A stretch of 64,000 bases of DNA, from positions 124,001 to 188,000 of the forward strand of contig JARLHA010000070.1 of the NCBI GenBank assembly GCA_031292485.1, in the 5' to 3' direction. Each line of letters begins with the position of its first letter. Position 1 is the stretch's first letter. The notes below the pieces were generated by a model. The model did no database searches, had not been told where the DNA came from, and saw nothing but the letters and a program-made list of their open reading frames with translations. Below are positions 9,102-17,323 of this stretch, one piece after another. Origin of the DNA: Mucilaginibacter sp. (lineage in GTDB: Bacteria; Bacteroidota; Bacteroidia; Sphingobacteriales; Sphingobacteriaceae). The position numbers and the translations under genes were made by a program.

Positions 9102-11381
9102 ATGAAAAAATTAATCCTTTTTGCTTCGTTATTTATTTCAATCAAAACATTTTCACAACCAGCAAAAAAAACACCTGATCCGGCCGAACTGGTAAATCCA
9201 CTGATGGGCAGCGACTCCAAATACGATCTTTCAAATGGCAACACCTACCCTGCCATTGCATTACCCTGGGGAATGAACACCTGGACGCCGCAAACAGGTA
9301 AAATGGGCGATGGCTGGCAATATACCTACGAAGCCAACAAAATAAACGGCTTTAAACAAACCCACCAGCCATCACCATGGATGAATGATTATGGCCAGTT
9401 TGCCATCATGCCGGTAACCGGTCACTTAAAAGTAAGCCAAAATGGCCGCGCGAGCTGGTTCTCACATAAAGCCGAAACAGTTAAACCATATTATTACAGT
9501 GTTTACCTTGCCGACCACGACGTAACTACTGAAATTACCCCTACCGATCGTACTGCACAATTCAGGCTTACCTACCCTAAAAGTGATAGTTCATACGTAA
9601 TCATTGACGCATTTGACAGGGGATCCTGGGTTAAAGTAATTCCCGGCGAAAATAAGATCATTGGTTACTCGACCAAATATGCCCGCGGCCCTTTAAAAAA
9701 CTTTAAAGACTACTTTGTTATTTATGCGGATAAGCCCATTACCATCGCCCAAACGTACAGCGATAGTACTTTAACCGATTCATTATCGCTGCATGCAAAA
9801 CATGCGCTGGCGGTAATCGGTTTTAAAACGATCCGTGGCGAGCAGGTGCATTTACGGGTAGCTTCTTCGTTTATCAGCATTGAGCAAGCCGAACTCAACT
9901 TAAAAAGAGAACAAGGCAATGATAGCTTCGACATAACCGAAAAAAAAGCCAAAGACGTATGGAATAAAACTTTAAACCATGTAGTTGTTGAAGGCGGAAC
10001 TATTGACCAGCAGCGTACATTTTACTCCTGCCTTTACCGCATGGTGTTTTTCCCCAATAAATTATATGAATTTGATGCAAATGGCAAAATGGTGCATTAC
10101 AGCCCGTATACCGGCACTACAATGCCGGGCTATATGTTTGGCGGTACTGGTTTTTGGGATACCTTCCGGGGCCTCTATCCATTCTTAAACCTGGTTTACC
10201 CGGGTATTGTTAAGGAGATGCAGGAAGGCCTGGTAAACGATTACAAGGAAGGCGGCTGGCTGCCTGAATGGTCGAGCCCCGGATACTCGGATGTGATGAT
10301 CGGGAACAACTCGGCATCCATTGTAGCAGAAGCTTATTTAAAAGGCGGGCGTGGTTATGATATTGAAACGCTTTACCAGGCGTTGATCCATGGCGCAAAT
10401 AATGAGGGCCCGCGTGGCACCGGCCGTAAAGGCGTTGAATATTATAATAAACTGGGCTATGTGCCTTATGACGTAAAAATCAACGAAAATGCTGCGCGTA
10501 CTTTGGAATATGCCTATGATGATTTTGCGATATACCAGTTGGGGAAAGCATTGCATAAACCCGAATCAGAAATCGGGATCTATAAAAAAAGAAGCTTGAA
10601 TTACCGCAACCTGTTTGATCCATTGACTGGCTTAATGCGCGGCAAAAACAAGGATGGTAGTTTTGAAACGCCTTTTAACCCATTTAAGTGGGGCGATGCC
10701 TTTACAGAAGGCAATAGCTGGCACTATACCTGGGGCGTTTTTCATGATATGCAAGGTTTAGTCAATTTGATGGGCGGTAAAAAACAATTTGTGGCGAAGC
10801 TGGATTCTGTTTTTACCCTTCCGCCAATATTTGATGACAGTTACTATGGCGAAGTAATTCATGAGATCCGCGAAATGCAAATTGTAAATATGGGGCAGTA
10901 TGCACACGGTAACCAACCCATACAACACATGCTTTATTTATACGATTATGCGGGCGAACCCTGGAAGACGCAATACCACGTGCGCGACGTGATGAACAAT
11001 CTTTATTTTGCCAAACCCGATGGTTATTGCGGCGACGAGGATAATGGTCAAACTTCCGCATGGTATGTTTTTTCGGCCCTGGGCTTTTATTCCGTGTGCC
11101 CGGCAAGCGACCAGTATGCATTGGGCGCGCCCTTGTTTAAAAAGATCACCATTAACCTGGAAAACGGTAAAAAAGTGCTGATAAATGCCCCGAACAATAG
11201 CGACAGTAACTTTTATGTAAAAAGCATGAGCGTAAATGGCAAACCTTATGATTTAAACTGGCTGAGCCATAAAATGCTGATGCAGGGTGCCGTAATAAAT
11301 TTTGGCATGTCATCAGCCCCTAATAAATTGCGCGGCAGCAAAGATGCAGATTCACCATATTCATTATCAAACGAAAAATAA
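9102..11381 (+). CDS. GH92 family alpha-mannosidase, secreted
   Basis: Exo-acting calcium-dependent alpha-mannosidase of GH92, common in Bacteroidota glycan utilisation. The ATG at 9102 is chosen because it starts a signal peptide (KKLILFASLFISIKTFSQ); an upstream TTG at 9060 in frame has no such sense. GH92 hallmarks: PLMGSDSKYDLSNGNTYPAI near the N-terminus, GGTGFWDTFRGLYPF in the catalytic (alpha/alpha)6 region, AHGNQPIQHMLYLYDYAG, and the conserved GDEDNGQTSAWYVFSALGFY. 759 aa fits. The next gene (Gfo/Idh) begins one base after the stop, so they form an operon, but there is no SusCD pair, so this is not a classical PUL. Confidence 0.94.
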   Translation: MKKLILFASLFISIKTFSQPAKKTPDPAELVNPLMGSDSKYDLSNGNTYPAIALPWGMNTWTPQTGKMGDGWQYTYEANKINGFKQTHQPSPWMNDYGQFAIMPVTGHLKVSQNGRASWFSHKAETVKPYYYSVYLADHDVTTEITPTDRTAQFRLTYPKSDSSYVIIDAFDRGSWVKVIPGENKIIGYSTKYARGPLKNFKDYFVIYADKPITIAQTYSDSTLTDSLSLHAKHALAVIGFKTIRGEQVHLRVASSFISIEQAELNLKREQGNDSFDITEKKAKDVWNKTLNHVVVEGGTIDQQRTFYSCLYRMVFFPNKLYEFDANGKMVHYSPYTGTTMPGYMFGGTGFWDTFRGLYPFLNLVYPGIVKEMQEGLVNDYKEGGWLPEWSSPGYSDVMIGNNSASIVAEAYLKGGRGYDIETLYQALIHGANNEGPRGTGRKGVEYYNKLGYVPYDVKINENAARTLEYAYDDFAIYQLGKALHKPESEIGIYKKRSLNYRNLFDPLTGLMRGKNKDGSFETPFNPFKWGDAFTEGNSWHYTWGVFHDMQGLVNLMGGKKQFVAKLDSVFTLPPIFDDSYYGEVIHEIREMQIVNMGQYAHGNQPIQHMLYLYDYAGEPWKTQYHVRDVMNNLYFAKPDGYCGDEDNGQTSAWYVFSALGFYSVCPASDQYALGAPLFKKITINLENGKKVLINAPNNSDSNFYVKSMSVNGKPYDLNWLSHKMLMQGAVINFGMSSAPNKLRGSKDADSPYSLSNEK

Positions 11382-11382
11382 T

Positions 11383-12459
11383 ATGAAAACATTTCTTTCG
11401 GCTTTATTACTGGTTTTTGTTGGATTTGCGGCTTCAGCCCAGGGGCCGATACGGGTATGTGTGGCCGGTTTAAATCATGACCATGCACACGGTATTTTGA
11501 ATCGTTATAAAGACGGCACGGTTGATATTGTGGGTATTGCCGAACCTGATAAAGAACTATGGGTAAAATATGGCAAACTTTACCATATCCCGGATTCACT
11601 GTTTTTTACAGACCTTAAACAGATGATCCTGCTTAAAAAACCGGATGCGGTATTGGGCTATAATGCCGTCGCCAATCACGTGGATATTGTTGAAATCTGC
11701 GCTCCGCTGCATATCCCGGTGATGGTCGAAAAGCCGCTGGCAGCTACGCTTACCCAGGCAAAACGGATAGAGGCACTGGCAAATCAATATAAAATAAGGG
11801 TACTTGTTAATTATGAGACTACCTGGTACGCGTCAAACCAGGCTAACTACAATACGATTGCGGCAGACAGTATAGGCAAGATCAGGAAGATGGTGGTACA
11901 TGACGGGCACCAGGGCCCAAAGGAAATTGGCTGCAGCAAGGAATTTTTAAGCTGGTTAACCGACCCGGTATTGAACGGAGCAGGCCCGTTAAACGATTTT
12001 GGCTGCTATGGCGCCGACCTGATGACCTGGTTTATGCATGGCCAAAAGCCGCTTGCAGTGACTGCGATCGCCCATCATTACAAACCGGAAATTTATCCAA
12101 AAGTGGAGGATGACGCCACCATCCTGGTAGAATATCCCACCGCCAGCGGGCAGATTGAAGCATCGTGGAACTGGCCTTTTAGTATCAAGGACATGGAAAT
12201 ATTTGGAGAGACAGGTTACCTGCATGCCCTGGACGGAAAAAGCATTGTGAGCAGAATGCGTGAGAACATAAAAGGCGCAAAAACAGCTTCGCCGCTCCCC
12301 GCTCCTATTAACGACCCGATTATTTATTTAACAGCTGTATTACGCGGCAAGATCAGCGGGAACGACGATCAATCTTCATTAAACTACAACATGATAGTGA
12401 TGAAGATATTGGATGCCGCCAAACGGTCAATTAAAGAAGGCAAAAGGATTGTGCTATAG
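11383..12459 (+). CDS. Secreted Gfo/Idh/MocA family oxidoreductase
   Basis: NAD(P)-dependent sugar dehydrogenase-like protein. The ATG at 11383 follows the GH92 stop by one base and opens a Sec signal peptide (KTFLSALLLVFVGFAASAQ), so the protein is predicted to be periplasmic, unusual for a nucleotide-dependent enzyme unless the cofactor is tightly bound as in GFOR. Rossmann region IRVCVAGLNHDHAHGIL lacks a clean GxGxxG. The EKP motif (VMVEKPLAATLTQAKRIE) that contributes the catalytic lysine is present near residue 115. Substrate unknown; the operon with GH92 suggests a mannose-containing or derived sugar (inference). Confidence 0.86.
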   Translation: MKTFLSALLLVFVGFAASAQGPIRVCVAGLNHDHAHGILNRYKDGTVDIVGIAEPDKELWVKYGKLYHIPDSLFFTDLKQMILLKKPDAVLGYNAVANHVDIVEICAPLHIPVMVEKPLAATLTQAKRIEALANQYKIRVLVNYETTWYASNQANYNTIAADSIGKIRKMVVHDGHQGPKEIGCSKEFLSWLTDPVLNGAGPLNDFGCYGADLMTWFMHGQKPLAVTAIAHHYKPEIYPKVEDDATILVEYPTASGQIEASWNWPFSIKDMEIFGETGYLHALDGKSIVSRMRENIKGAKTASPLPAPINDPIIYLTAVLRGKISGNDDQSSLNYNMIVMKILDAAKRSIKEGKRIVL

Positions 12460-12473
12460 CAGAACCGGATTTC

Positions 12474-12519
12474 CCCGGGTGTTCCCTGAACAGGGTGAAC
12501 ACCCGGGAACAAAAGGGAA
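12474..12519. repeat. GGGTGTTC stem-loop, possible terminator
   Basis: CCCGGGTGTTC at 12474-12484 is perfectly complementary to GAACACCCGGG at 12497-12507, and the loop itself folds (CCTG AA CAGG). A third half copy GGGAACACCC follows at 12515. There is no T-run, so it may be a REP-like element rather than an intrinsic terminator. It lies 15 bases after the oxidoreductase stop. Confidence 0.7.
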
Positions 12520-12561
12520 CACCCGCACAAACACCTATAAATCAGACACTTGAAAATAAAA

Positions 12562-12709
12562 ATGCAAAATAATATTTTAAAAAATTGCGCAAGCGACTGA
12601 AAAACAACCATTTACAAATTGGCTTTTTTTAATAATCATCATCATTTATCTGCTGGTCAGCATGCAACTGTTGCTACCCGATAAATTCAACATGGCAGAA
12701 GAATATTAA
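12562..12709 (+). pseudogene. Possible frameshifted small single-TM protein
   Basis: ATG at 12562 opens MQNNILK and then hits a stop after 12 codons. If one A is removed from the six-A run at 12579-12584, the frame continues through ATEKQPFTNWLFLIIIIIYL and ends LLLPDKFNMAEEY at the TAA 12707-12709, giving a 48-aa protein with one TM helix. The coherent reading across the frameshift suggests either a recently broken small gene, a sequencing error, or slippage on the A-run. No family recognised. Confidence 0.35.
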
Positions 12710-12763
12710 ATTATTTCAAACTTTAAACCTAAATCTCTCTTTATTATCCAACAGCAAAATCAT

Positions 12764-12771
12764 TACATTTG
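12764..12771 (+). promoter_or_regulatory. Putative -7 box for the deacetylase gene
   Basis: TACATTTG matches TAnnTTTG and lies 28 bases before the ATG at 12800, a typical distance for this phylum. Confidence 0.45.
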
Positions 12772-12799
12772 CCCACTTCAAAATTTCATCTGATAAATT

Positions 12800-13582
12800 A
12801 TGTTAAAACAACTTTTTTCTGCCTCCGTTCTTTGTTTGTTTGGCTTAACATCGTTCGCACAAGGAAACAACGCCGCCATAATGGCCCGCAAGCAAGTTCC
12901 TATAGTTTGCTATCACCAGATCCGCGACTGGACGCCAAAAGATTCCAAAACATCAAAAGATTATATCATTCCCATCGCTGCGTTTAAACAGCATATCAAA
13001 ATGCTTGCCGATAGCGGTTACCATACCATATTGCCCGATCAATTGTATGATTACCTTACCAAAGGGACAGCCCTGCCAAGTAAGCCTATTATGCTCACTT
13101 TTGACGATACCGACCTTGACCAGTTTACCATCGCCCGCCCCGAGCTAAAAAAATATGGCTTTAAAGGCGTATTTTTTGTGATGACTGTTTCCATTGGCCG
13201 CCCGCACTATATGACCAAAGAACAAATTAAACAGCTGTCAGACGAGGGAAACGTTATTGCTGCCCATACCTGGGACCATCACCGCGTTGACCGCTATAAA
13301 CACGACCCAAACCCAAAAAAGGATGACTGGGTAGTGCAAATTGAAAAACCAACCAAAAAACTGGAAGAGATCACCGGCAAAAAAATTGATTATTTTGCTT
13401 ACCCCTTCGGCGTATGGAAAAAGCCGGTATTGCCGGAAGTGAAAAAATACGGATTTAAACTCGCTTTCCAGCTGGCTGACAAACGCGACCCTGAATATCC
13501 GTTAATGACCGTAAGGCGCATCCTGGATAGCGGCTACTGGACCACCAAAACGTTCAGCAATAGTGTAAAGCATAGTTTTTAG
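12800..13582 (+). CDS. Polysaccharide deacetylase (NodB domain), secreted
   Basis: CE4-type metal-dependent deacetylase or related hydrolase acting on polysaccharide N- or O-acetyl groups outside the cytoplasm. Signal peptide LKQLFSASVLCLFGLTSFAQ. NodB motifs are in order: motif 1 MLTFDDTDLDQF (about residue 99), motif 2 with the metal histidines AAHTWDHHRVDR (about 154), motif 3 YFAYPFGVW (about 195). 260 aa fits a single-domain enzyme. It is a single-gene unit between a -7 box and a terminator. Substrate cannot be read from sequence. Confidence 0.9.
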   Translation: MLKQLFSASVLCLFGLTSFAQGNNAAIMARKQVPIVCYHQIRDWTPKDSKTSKDYIIPIAAFKQHIKMLADSGYHTILPDQLYDYLTKGTALPSKPIMLTFDDTDLDQFTIARPELKKYGFKGVFFVMTVSIGRPHYMTKEQIKQLSDEGNVIAAHTWDHHRVDRYKHDPNPKKDDWVVQIEKPTKKLEEITGKKIDYFAYPFGVWKKPVLPEVKKYGFKLAFQLADKRDPEYPLMTVRRILDSGYWTTKTFSNSVKHSF

Positions 13583-13617
13583 GCGCCCTGGCCTTCTAAA
13601 TGGAATCGTCGATATTT

Positions 13618-13651
13618 AAAAATCCTCTTTGACCATCAAAGGGGATTTTTT
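13618..13651 (+). terminator. Rho-independent terminator after the deacetylase
   Basis: AATCCTCTTTGA at 13621-13632 pairs with TCAAAGGGGATT at 13636-13647 across a CCA loop, flanked by A-run and T-run; 36 bases after the stop. Confidence 0.88.
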
Positions 13652-13719
13652 ATACGTTTCAGTAGGATGCCTCGCAGATTTAAGTTAACCCATAAAGTCT
13701 CGTCGGAGAAAAATCCGCC

Positions 13720-13768
13720 GGTTCAAGTGTCCCACTTGAACCCAAACCGCTGTCAGCGTCCCGCTGAC
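13720..13768. repeat. Double-hairpin repeat, copy 1
   Basis: Two adjacent hairpins with identical TCC loops: GGTTCAAGTG-TCC-CACTTGAACC (13720-13742) and GTCAGCG-TCC-CGCTGAC (13752-13768), joined by CAAACCGCT. Copies at 14304-14351 (decayed first hairpin) and 15104-15152, all in the same orientation. It ends eight bases before the start of a truncated gene. Confidence 0.82.
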
Positions 13769-13776
13769 CTCACCAA

Positions 13777-14274
13777 ATGATTTTCAATGCACTTTCAGCA
13801 TCCGTCCAGGAGGGTTTTGCCCAAGGGACACTAACCAATTATATTTATGAAGAAAATCTCTTTTCTGTTCATTACGGCGACGAGCCGCTAAGCATTAATT
13901 TCTTTGACTTTGCGCCAGTTTTTAATAATGAGTTTGATGCTGATTTACGAGGGTTAACTAAGTCCTATTGGCATGGTTATGCCCGTCAGTTACAAAATCT
14001 TTTTATTGTTAAAACAAATACCTGGGCTTATGAGAAGGAATGGCGTGCAATACAAGTCAACTTTGAGGGGCCGAAAGAACCGGAAGAAAGAGTCCGTCAT
14101 TATCCAATCGAAGTTTTGACAGGGATCTATTTTGGCTATAATACACCAGAAATTGCCAAAAAACGAATTGCCGCTATTTATTGGGAAAAGCATCATGAGA
14201 TCAACTTTATCAGTTGTAAGTTATCTAATGCTCGCGAATTAACTTATGAACCTTGGGAATTAGAAGAGGAATAG
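13777..14274 (+). pseudogene. DUF2971 protein, N-terminally truncated
   Basis: 165 aa matching the C-terminal half of DUF2971 proteins: the hallmark WAYEKEWRAIQV (about residue 88) and the following LTGIYFGYNTPE are visible, as is the VHYGDEPLSINFF strand before them. The usual N-terminal part (another 80-150 residues) is missing, and the sequence directly upstream is a double-hairpin repeat and a terminator, with no coding remnant. The ATG at 13777 sits eight bases from the repeat and has no convincing ribosome binding site. Probably a gene remnant; a shortened working protein cannot be excluded. Confidence 0.6.
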
Positions 14275-14303
14275 CTTACGTTAACTTACTTGATATACCC
14301 GCA

Positions 14304-14351
14304 GGTGCAAGCCTCCCACATAAACCCAAACCCTTTGTCAGCGTCCCGCGC
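14304..14351. repeat. Double-hairpin repeat, copy 2 (decayed)
   Basis: GGTGCAAGCCTCCCACATAAACCCAAACCC is a degraded first hairpin; GTCAGCGTCCCGCG keeps half of the second. It lies between the DUF2971 remnant and the 3' end of the convergent peroxiredoxin gene. Same orientation as copy 1. Confidence 0.65.
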
Positions 14352-14358
14352 CCCCGTT

Positions 14359-14961
14359 TTATAGCCCTTTTACAATCGCCAATGACTTGTCGACATGGTC
14401 GGTAGGTGAAATGTGATCGGTGTTTGAGGAAAATACGGCTACAATTTTACCGTCTTTACCGATGACGAAAGTGGTTCGCGGGATAAAGCCGTGTGTAAGG
14501 TCCTGGCCGAGCGCGTCTTTAATGCCAAGCTTTCCGGGTGACATTGTAAGGCCGTAGCTTGCCGCAATTTTGCCGTCAGCGTCGGAAGCGACGGGGAATT
14601 TGCCTGCGCAGTAATTCGGGTCGGACGAAAATTTATTCAGCCGCTGAATATCGTCGGCAGATACACCGATAATGGTAGCTCCCGCCGCAGTAAATTTATC
14701 CTTCAGTTCGGCGAAGGCGTGCGCCTCCGCATCACAGCCGCCGGTATAGGCAGAAGGATAGAAATAGACCACAACGGGCCCTTTGGCAAGGGCATCTTTC
14801 AGTGAAAAATCAAACCCACTGCCGGCCAGGCTGGCCCGGGCGGTAAATACAGGCGCCGCATCCCCTTTTGATAACATAGCCAATTGGGCAAAGCCAGACC
14901 GGGTTACCAGGAGTGAAAAGCTGAAAATTAAAAAAGATAAGCAATAATATTTATTAAACAT
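14359..14961 (-). CDS. Exported peroxiredoxin (AhpC/TSA, Bcp-like)
   Basis: Thiol peroxidase reducing H2O2 and organic peroxides. The ATG at 14961 gives a short basic start and hydrophobic segment (YYCLSFLIFSFSLLVTRSGFAQ), a probable signal peptide; a longer frame begins at 15003. Catalytic region VVVYFYPSAYTGGCDAEAHAF holds the peroxidatic Cys with the preceding Thr. The Cys five residues later that PrxQ/Bcp uses for resolution is absent (Ala or His there); the only other candidate is the Cys in DPNYCAGKF. C-terminal FIPRTTFVIGKDGKIV is typical. Extracytoplasmic location is inferred. Confidence 0.85.
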   Translation of the reverse strand: MFNKYYCLSFLIFSFSLLVTRSGFAQLAMLSKGDAAPVFTARASLAGSGFDFSLKDALAKGPVVVYFYPSAYTGGCDAEAHAFAELKDKFTAAGATIIGVSADDIQRLNKFSSDPNYCAGKFPVASDADGKIAASYGLTMSPGKLGIKDALGQDLTHGFIPRTTFVIGKDGKIVAVFSSNTDHISPTDHVDKSLAIVKGL

Positions 14962-15103
14962 GGCGGATTGTTTTGACTTAGTAATGAATGGCGTTTTCAT
15001 CAAATCTACAATACTCTGTGAAGAATCAACTCATATGTCATGAAAATTTTACTGTGGGCTATCTCATCGGTTCAGGCGTCCAGCATAATCCAAACCCACC
15101 GCC

Positions 15104-15152
15104 GCTTCAAGTTTCCCACTTGAACCCAAACCCCTGTCAGCGCCCCGCTGAC
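15104..15152. repeat. Double-hairpin repeat, copy 3
   Basis: CTTCAAGTTTCCCACTTGAA followed by CCCAAACCCCT and GTCAGCGCCCCGCTGAC. Both hairpins are intact, in the same orientation as copies 1 and 2. It lies between the divergent peroxiredoxin and SnoaL-like genes. Confidence 0.78.
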
Positions 15153-15275
15153 GCATCCCAATGATTGCATACCGTTTTCCGATTTCGTAAAATGGAAATA
15201 TATGCGTAAGCGCCAGACTTCAGCATTTTTTATTTAGCAGGATTATGATTTATATTTATAACATAATTCACTGCC

Positions 15276-15755
15276 ATGAAATCAAACCTTCTCATCAGTA
15301 TAGCGGTTATTTTGCTTACAAGCACAGGCTATGCTTTTTCGCAACCGGCCGATTTAATTAACGGTCATTTTAATGCATTAGCCAAACATGATGTTAAGGC
15401 TATTGCTGCAGGTTATGCTGATGGCGCGAAGGTGTATTCGCCCAACTGGGAAGGCGCCAAAACCGGACAAGCAGGGATTTCTGAAGTTTATACCCGCTAT
15501 TTCGCCTCAACGCCCGACCTTTCATACAAAGTAAACCATATCATTAATGCAGGCGAATATATTGTTGCCGAATATACGGTGACCGGCACTTTGTCTAAGC
15601 CTGAAGGTAACACACCAGCCTACATGAAGGATAAGAAATACACGCTTGATTATTGCGCTGTATTTAAAATCGAAGCGGGTAAGATCACCAAAGAAACCGA
15701 TTATTTCGACCAGGTTGCTTTTTTACGGCAGGTTGGCTTTTTTGATCAGCATTAA
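15276..15755 (+). CDS. SnoaL-like/NTF2-fold secreted protein
   Basis: 159 aa: signal peptide (KSNLLISIAVILLTSTGYAF, cleavage near SQ) followed by an NTF2-like cone fold of the SnoaL or ester cyclase type. Seen: DLINGHFNALAKHDVKAIA (first helix), GYADGAKVYSPNWEG, GISEVYTRYFASTPDLSYKV, IVAEYTVTGTLSKPEG and KITKETDYFDQVAFLRQVG at the end, the usual order for such proteins. Activity unknown; many members are binding proteins without catalysis. No obvious operon partner. Confidence 0.8.
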   Translation: MKSNLLISIAVILLTSTGYAFSQPADLINGHFNALAKHDVKAIAAGYADGAKVYSPNWEGAKTGQAGISEVYTRYFASTPDLSYKVNHIINAGEYIVAEYTVTGTLSKPEGNTPAYMKDKKYTLDYCAVFKIEAGKITKETDYFDQVAFLRQVGFFDQH

Positions 15756-15784
15756 CTGGTTTATTTTTAAGATTGAAGCCGTGT

Positions 15785-16150
15785 TTATTTTGCCGACACC
15801 CACCTGATCGCCTGATCGATATGCTCAAGGCTAAAATTTCTGAATTTCCCGGGGATCAGGTATTTAAAAAGATCGCTGTACCCTAACACCTTTGTTTGAT
15901 CAGTGACGATAGCTACTTTATTCCATTTAAAAAAATACTTCAAACCTATTTGCATGTTCCCGCACCAAATACCTGAAGCAAAATTAGCAATGTCAGTCTC
16001 AAGCACTAATACAAAATTGATCCTGTGGTTATTTATAAGCTGGTTTTCAATTAATGGTATCAATGCATCTTTATATTCAATTTCAGAAACACTTGCAAAA
16101 GCATGTAAGCCGGCCACATGAGCCGGTAAATTGTTGATGAGCTGAAGCAT
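15785..16150 (-). CDS. SpoIIAA-like STAS-related protein
   Basis: 121 aa resembling the SpoIIAA-like family (PF11964; STAS/SEC14 fold). Seen: short beta-alpha pattern INFVLVLETDIANFASGIW, then GLKYFFKWNKVAIVTDQTKV and ending SLEHIDQAIRWVSAK, which match the usual last strand-helix of this family. Cytoplasmic, no signal peptide. Function is not established for the family; possible lipid or nucleotide binding. Convergent with the SnoaL-like gene and divergent from queG. Confidence 0.75.
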   Translation of the reverse strand: MLQLINNLPAHVAGLHAFASVSEIEYKDALIPLIENQLINNHRINFVLVLETDIANFASGIWCGNMQIGLKYFFKWNKVAIVTDQTKVLGYSDLFKYLIPGKFRNFSLEHIDQAIRWVSAK

Positions 16151-16293
16151 AATTTAAACCGTCAGTCATAACAACACAATAATTAATCCCAAATTCAAAT
16201 AAAAGCCACTTTTGTTAAACTATTCTTCTATTGATTAAATCACAGCTTGGTTTTGGTGTGTTTTCGATTCTGCTAATAAGTATATTTGTAACG

Positions 16294-17226
16294 ATGCCGC
16301 AAAACAGTACAGTTTACAGTTCACTTATAAAAAAAGAAGCCCAAAACCTTGGCTTTATGTTCTGCGGCATTTCAAAAGCTGAATTTTTGGAAGAGGAAGC
16401 CCCCAGGTTGGAAGCCTGGCTAAAAAAAGGGATGCATGGCGAAATGCATTACATGGAAAACCATTTCGATAAACGGCTTGACCCCCGTTTATTGGTTGAT
16501 GGGGCCAGGTCTGTAATATCCCTCGGCCTAAACTATTTTACCGATGAACGACAGGCTGATCCTTTAAGCCCCAGGATATCAAAATATGCATATGGGAATG
16601 ATTATCACCAGGTGATCAAAGACAAACTAAAGCAGTTATTAGCCATTGTTAATGAAAAGATAGGGGAAGTTAATGGCAGGGCCTTTGTTGATTCGGCGCC
16701 GGTGCTTGATAAGGCATGGGCCAAAAAATCCGGCCTTGGGTGGATGGGTAAAAACACCAACCTGATCAGCAAAAAAGTGGGTTCTTTCTTTTTCCTGGCC
16801 GAACTGATCGTCGATTTGGAACTGAAGTACGATATCGCCCCCGCCAAAGACCATTGCGGCACCTGTACAGCCTGTATTGACGCCTGCCCTACTGAAGCCA
16901 TTGTAGCGCCTTATGTTGTGGATGGCAGCCGTTGTATCTCGTACCTTACCATCGAGCTTAAAAATGAGCTCCCGCAGGAATTTAAAGGAAAAATGGATAA
17001 CTGGATGTTTGGCTGTGATGTTTGCCAGGATGTTTGCCCCTGGAATAAGTTTTCGGTATTGCATTCCGAGCCGGCTTTTAAACCGAAACCGGAATTGCTC
17101 GGATTAAATGGAAAAGATTGGGAAGAAATTACCGGGGAAGTTTTCCAAAAAGTTTTTAAGGACTCGGCTGTAAAAAGGACTAAATTTAATGGTTTGAAAA
17201 GAAATATTGATTTCCTGAAACACTAA
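16294..17226 (+). CDS. queG: Epoxyqueuosine reductase QueG
   Basis: Last step of queuosine tRNA modification: cobalamin- and Fe-S-dependent reduction of epoxyqueuosine to queuosine. The ATG at 16294 gives 310 aa, the normal length; an upstream in-frame TTG extension encodes a spurious hydrophobic leader. Seen: DARSVISLGLNYF-like segment near residue 70, FVDSAPVLDKAWAKKSGLGW (substrate/cobalamin region), and two ferredoxin clusters CGTCTACIDACPTEAI and CDVCQDVCPWNKF. The other que genes are not in the window. Confidence 0.95.
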   Translation: MPQNSTVYSSLIKKEAQNLGFMFCGISKAEFLEEEAPRLEAWLKKGMHGEMHYMENHFDKRLDPRLLVDGARSVISLGLNYFTDERQADPLSPRISKYAYGNDYHQVIKDKLKQLLAIVNEKIGEVNGRAFVDSAPVLDKAWAKKSGLGWMGKNTNLISKKVGSFFFLAELIVDLELKYDIAPAKDHCGTCTACIDACPTEAIVAPYVVDGSRCISYLTIELKNELPQEFKGKMDNWMFGCDVCQDVCPWNKFSVLHSEPAFKPKPELLGLNGKDWEEITGEVFQKVFKDSAVKRTKFNGLKRNIDFLKH

Positions 17227-17323
17227 AACATCAAAACGCCGTCCCTGTCTTACTAATTTAAACATGGCCGCTAACCGCAACAGTCCGCCGGCGTTGCACC
17301 TGTATCTGCCAGAAGCCGGATTA

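Noticed and set aside
13720..13768. tRNA-like T-arm sequence GGTTCAAG
   Set aside because: No cloverleaf can be made; the sequence is a repeated double hairpin present three times.
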